Part shown: positions 61,758-64,000 of the stretch, piece by piece
Numbering within the stretch: the first letter of the stretch is position 1
Layout: each line of letters begins with the position of its first letter
From: Silvania confinis
GTDB taxonomy: Bacteria > Pseudomonadota > Gammaproteobacteria > Enterobacterales > Enterobacteriaceae
Assembly: GCF_025564085.1 (NCBI RefSeq)
Contig: NZ_JAMGZJ010000078.1
Location: 496,001-560,000 of the forward strand
Reading direction: 5' to 3'
Length of the DNA: 64,000 nt
The notes under the pieces: model-generated
What the model saw: only the letters and a program-made list of their open reading frames with translations
What the model was told of the DNA's origin: nothing
Database searches by the model: none
Made by a program: the position numbers and the translations under genes

Positions 61758-62117
61758 ATGGCTGAAGAAACCATTTTCAGTAAAATTATCCGCCGCGAGA
61801 TCCCGGCTGATATCGTCTATCAGGATGAACTGGTCACGGCTTTTCGCGATATTTCACCGCAGGCCCCGACCCATATCCTCATCATTCCTAATATTCTGAT
61901 TCCGACGGTAAATGATGTGAAAACTGAGCATGAACTGGCTTTAGGCCGTATGCTGACAGTAGCAGCCAAAATTGCTGAGCAGGAAGGGGTTGCCGAAGAC
62001 GGTTATCGTTTGATCATGAACTGTAACCACCACGGTGGTCAGGAAGTTTATCACATTCATATGCATCTGCTGGGTGGGCGACCGCTGGGGCCGATGCTGG
62101 CGCATAAAGGTCTTTAA
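61758..62117 (+). CDS. hinT: Purine nucleoside phosphoramidase HinT
   Basis: HIT-family hydrolase of adenosine phosphoramidates. The 119-residue protein has the catalytic His-X-His-X-His (His-Ile-His-Met-His-Leu-Leu) and ends [10 protein letters not shown], nearly identical to E. coli HinT. ATG 61758 follows AAGGAAAACC and gives the usual length. It heads hinT-ycfL-lpoB-thiK-nagZ, genes that are packed closely. Confidence 0.97.
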   Translation: MAEETIFSKIIRREIPADIVYQDELVTAFRDISPQAPTHILIIPNILIPTVNDVKTEHELALGRMLTVAAKIAEQEGVAEDGYRLIMNCNHHGGQEVYHIHMHLLGGRPLGPMLAHKGL

Positions 62118-62118
62118 G

Positions 62119-62493
62119 ATGCTAAGAGGATGGACGGCGGCGTGGGTTGTTTTGATGCTACTGGCGGGATGCAGCAGCAAACCGTCAATACCGGTCAATG
62201 ACGATCAGACGCTGGTGATGGAATCATCCGTGCTGGCGGCCGGAATCACGGCCGACAAGCCTTCGCTGACGGTGAGCGAAACCAATCCGTCGGCCTCCTC
62301 TTCGCTGTTTAATGAAAGAGATGAGCCGGTTACCGTCCATTACCGTTTTTTCTGGTATGACGCCAGAGGCCTGGAAATGCACCCGCTTGAGGCACCGCGC
62401 AGCGTGACCATCCCGGCTAAATCGGGTATCACCCTGTACGGCAGCGCGAATTATCTGGGTGCGCATAAGGTCAGACTTTATCTATATCTTTGA
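62119..62493 (+). CDS. ycfL: Lipoprotein YcfL (DUF1425)
   Basis: A 124-residue lipoprotein with the lipobox Leu-Leu-Ala-Gly-Cys (Cys at 18) followed by Ser, then a small DUF1425 beta domain with Val-His-Tyr-Arg-Phe-Phe-Trp-Tyr-Asp. It starts 1 base after the hinT stop and lies 10 bases before lpoB. The function is unknown; position next to lpoB suggests an envelope role. A longer reading overlapping hinT is rejected. Confidence 0.94.
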   Translation: MLRGWTAAWVVLMLLAGCSSKPSIPVNDDQTLVMESSVLAAGITADKPSLTVSETNPSASSSLFNERDEPVTVHYRFFWYDARGLEMHPLEAPRSVTIPAKSGITLYGSANYLGAHKVRLYLYL

Positions 62494-62503
62494 GGGGTGA
62501 ACC

Positions 62504-63154
62504 TTGATTAAAAACATCAGTCGTTACGCGCTCGTTACGGCTTTTGCACTATTCCTGTCGGGCTGTATTAACCGCACTGAGCAGCCACCGGCACCGGTCG
62601 AAGAAGTCAAACCGGGTACCGAGCAGCCGGTTCAGCCTACACAGCCGGTTCCTGTTGTGCCGGCCGTACCAACGGTGCCGTCGCAGCCTGGCCCGATTGA
62701 ACATCCGGACGCCACCGCTCAGCCTGTGCCGCGCGAACGTCATTACGACTGGAATGGCGCGATGCAGCCGATGGTCGGTAAAATGCTGCAGGCTCAGGGC
62801 GTGACCGCAGGCAGTGTCCTGCTGGTGGACAGCGTCAATAACCGCACCAACGGGAGCCTGAATGCCGGTGAAGCAACAGAAACCCTGCGCAATGCGCTGG
62901 CGAACAACGGCAAATTTACGCTGGTGTCGGCCCAGCAGTTGGGTGTAGCCAAGCAGCAGTTGGGTCTTTCACCGCAGGACAGCCTCGGATCGCGCAGTAA
63001 AGCCATCGGCATTGCCCGTAACGTGGGCGCGCAGTACGTGCTTTACTCCAGTGCGACCGGCAACGTCAACACGCCAGCCCTGCAAATGCAGCTGATGCTG
63101 GTTCAGACAGGTGAAATTATCTGGTCAGGTAAAGGTGCAGTTCAGCAACAGTAA
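62504..63154 (+). CDS. lpoB: Penicillin-binding protein activator LpoB
   Basis: Outer-membrane lipoprotein that reaches through the periplasm to activate PBP1b. The 216-residue protein has the lipobox Leu-Ser-Gly-Cys (Cys at 21). A Pro/Val/Gln-rich linker (about 25-75) spans the periplasm, and a globular domain follows (about 80-216) with [10 protein letters not shown]. The start is a TTG at 62504 with GAGGGGTG upstream. It overlaps thiK at its 3' end. Confidence 0.96.
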   Translation: MIKNISRYALVTAFALFLSGCINRTEQPPAPVEEVKPGTEQPVQPTQPVPVVPAVPTVPSQPGPIEHPDATAQPVPRERHYDWNGAMQPMVGKMLQAQGVTAGSVLLVDSVNNRTNGSLNAGEATETLRNALANNGKFTLVSAQQLGVAKQQLGLSPQDSLGSRSKAIGIARNVGAQYVLYSSATGNVNTPALQMQLMLVQTGEIIWSGKGAVQQQ

Positions 63155-63959
63155 TCTGACGCGCGACGCGCTCATGTCGCGCTTTTTCCCGCAGTATCAT
63201 CTTCTCGCGCCGCAGGCCCATCCCGGGCTGAGCGGCGCGAGTTGCATTATTGAACACGATGCGCACCGTCTGGTGCTGCGCCAGTATCATGCCGGGCTTG
63301 CCACGCGCGCCCATTTTCGTCGCCAGTATCACGCGTTACGCCACCTTCCCGCCGACCTTGCGCCTCAGCCACACTTTGTTAGCCCCGACTGGCTGGCGGT
63401 TGATTATCTGCCCGGTGAGGTCGCTACCACGCTGCCGTCCGTCTCTGAGCTTGCCACGATGCTGACGCAACTGCACCGTCAGCCGCCGTTTGGCTGGCGC
63501 ATCACTCTGATGCCGCTGCTGGAGCAATACTGGCTGCAGGCCGCCCCCTCCCGGCGCACGCCGCAGTGGCTAAAGTGGCATAAACGGCTGCAAAAGAGGG
63601 GCGAGCCGCGACCTTTGAGACTGTCGCCACTGCATATGGACGTGCATGCAGGTAATATCGTTATCACCCGGACAGGGCCCCGGCTGCTGGACTGGGAATA
63701 TGCTGGCGACGGTGACATTGCGCTGGAGCTTGCCAGCGTCTGGACCGACAATAGGGCACAGCGTCAGCACCTGCTGGCCGCCTATGCGCAGGCCGCGTCG
63801 CTGGATCTTGCCCGGCTGCAACGTCAGGTGGCGCGCTGGCGCCCCTGGGTGCTGATGCTGATGGCGGGCTGGTTTGAGCTGCGCTGGCAGCAAACGCAAG
63901 ACCAACAATTTATAGCGCTGGCCGATGAAATTTGGCGCCAGTTATCAAAAATGGAATAA
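63135..63959 (+). CDS. thiK: Thiamine kinase ThiK
   Basis: Salvage kinase that phosphorylates thiamine to thiamine phosphate. The aminoglycoside-phosphotransferase-like protein of about 274 residues has the catalytic loop His-Met-Asp-Val-His-Ala-Gly-Asn and the metal-binding [10 protein letters not shown]. A GTG at 63135 matches the E. coli N-terminus and length (274) and overlaps lpoB by 20 bases; a GTG at 63111 is the other in-frame choice. The N-lobe is more divergent from E. coli than its neighbours are. Confidence 0.92.
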   Translation: MQFSNSNLTRDALMSRFFPQYHLLAPQAHPGLSGASCIIEHDAHRLVLRQYHAGLATRAHFRRQYHALRHLPADLAPQPHFVSPDWLAVDYLPGEVATTLPSVSELATMLTQLHRQPPFGWRITLMPLLEQYWLQAAPSRRTPQWLKWHKRLQKRGEPRPLRLSPLHMDVHAGNIVITRTGPRLLDWEYAGDGDIALELASVWTDNRAQRQHLLAAYAQAASLDLARLQRQVARWRPWVLMLMAGWFELRWQQTQDQQFIALADEIWRQLSKME

Positions 63960-63970
63960 GAGAGGTGTGT

Positions 63971-64000
63971 GTGGGTCCGGTCATGTTGGATGTCGAAGGT
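63971..64000 (+). CDS. nagZ: Beta-hexosaminidase NagZ, first ten codons
   Basis: The gene is cut by the window end. From a GTG at 63971 the codons give Met-Gly-Pro-Val-Met-Leu-Asp-Val-Glu-Gly, the exact N-terminus of E. coli NagZ, the cytosolic muropeptide N-acetylglucosaminidase. It lies 11 bases after thiK, as in E. coli. An AGAGG tract precedes it. Confidence 0.88.
   Translation, partial: MGPVMLDVEG

Overview
The window is a contiguous piece of an enterobacterial chromosome. Gene content and order match the E. coli K-12 stretch from csgF to nagZ almost gene for gene, and most proteins are recognisable orthologues. Coding GC is in the mid-50s percent range, codon choice is that of a moderately GC-rich enteric, and curli and flagellar genes are both present. 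This fits Enterobacter or a close relative (Lelliottia, Leclercia or similar) better than E. coli or Klebsiella. The genus is an inference.

Layout: (1) 1-3715, curli: csgF (cut by the window edge), csgE and csgD on the minus strand, a 749-base regulatory region, then csgBAC and a small pilin-like gene (ymdA). (2) 3820-11600, ymdB-clsC, then opgC divergent from opgGH (osmoregulated periplasmic glucans), yceK and msyB. (3) 12070-27183, housekeeping and envelope genes: mdtG, lpxL, trhO, yceI-yceJ, yceO, solA, bssS, dinI, pyrC, yceB, grxB, mdtH, rimJ, yceH, mviM, murJ. (4) 27235-38782, the flg cluster: flgNM and flgA on the minus strand, flgBCDEFGHIJ and flgKL on the plus strand, with two consensus sigma-28 promoters. 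(5) 38864-41123, a divergent MFS transporter/LysR regulator pair that is absent from this position in E. coli K-12. (6) 41164-56510, rne, rluC, yceF, yceD-rpmF-plsX-fabH-fabD-fabG-acpP-fabF, then pabC-mltG-tmk-holB. (7) 56521-64000, ycfH, ptsG, fhuE, hinT-ycfL-lpoB-thiK and the first codons of nagZ.

The groups work as units. CsgD activates csgBAC, CsgE and CsgF serve the curli exporter, and CsgC blocks premature amyloid formation. OpgH makes, OpgG modifies and OpgC succinylates periplasmic glucans. The flg genes build the rod, rings, hook and hook-filament junction, with FlgM/sigma-28 timing the late genes. yceD to fabF make ribosomal protein L32 and the fatty-acid/phospholipid precursors. 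LpoB, MurJ and MltG act in peptidoglycan synthesis.

I see no tRNA, rRNA, insertion sequence, prophage, CRISPR array or defence system, and no clearly new multi-gene system. The least ordinary items are the pilin-like YmdA beside curli, the transporter/LysR cassette with a perfect inverted repeat at the regulator's start, a low-GC segment inside flgL, an expanded Arg-Asp-Asn repeat in RNase E, a 37-residue membrane protein (yceO), and the unclear start of clsC.
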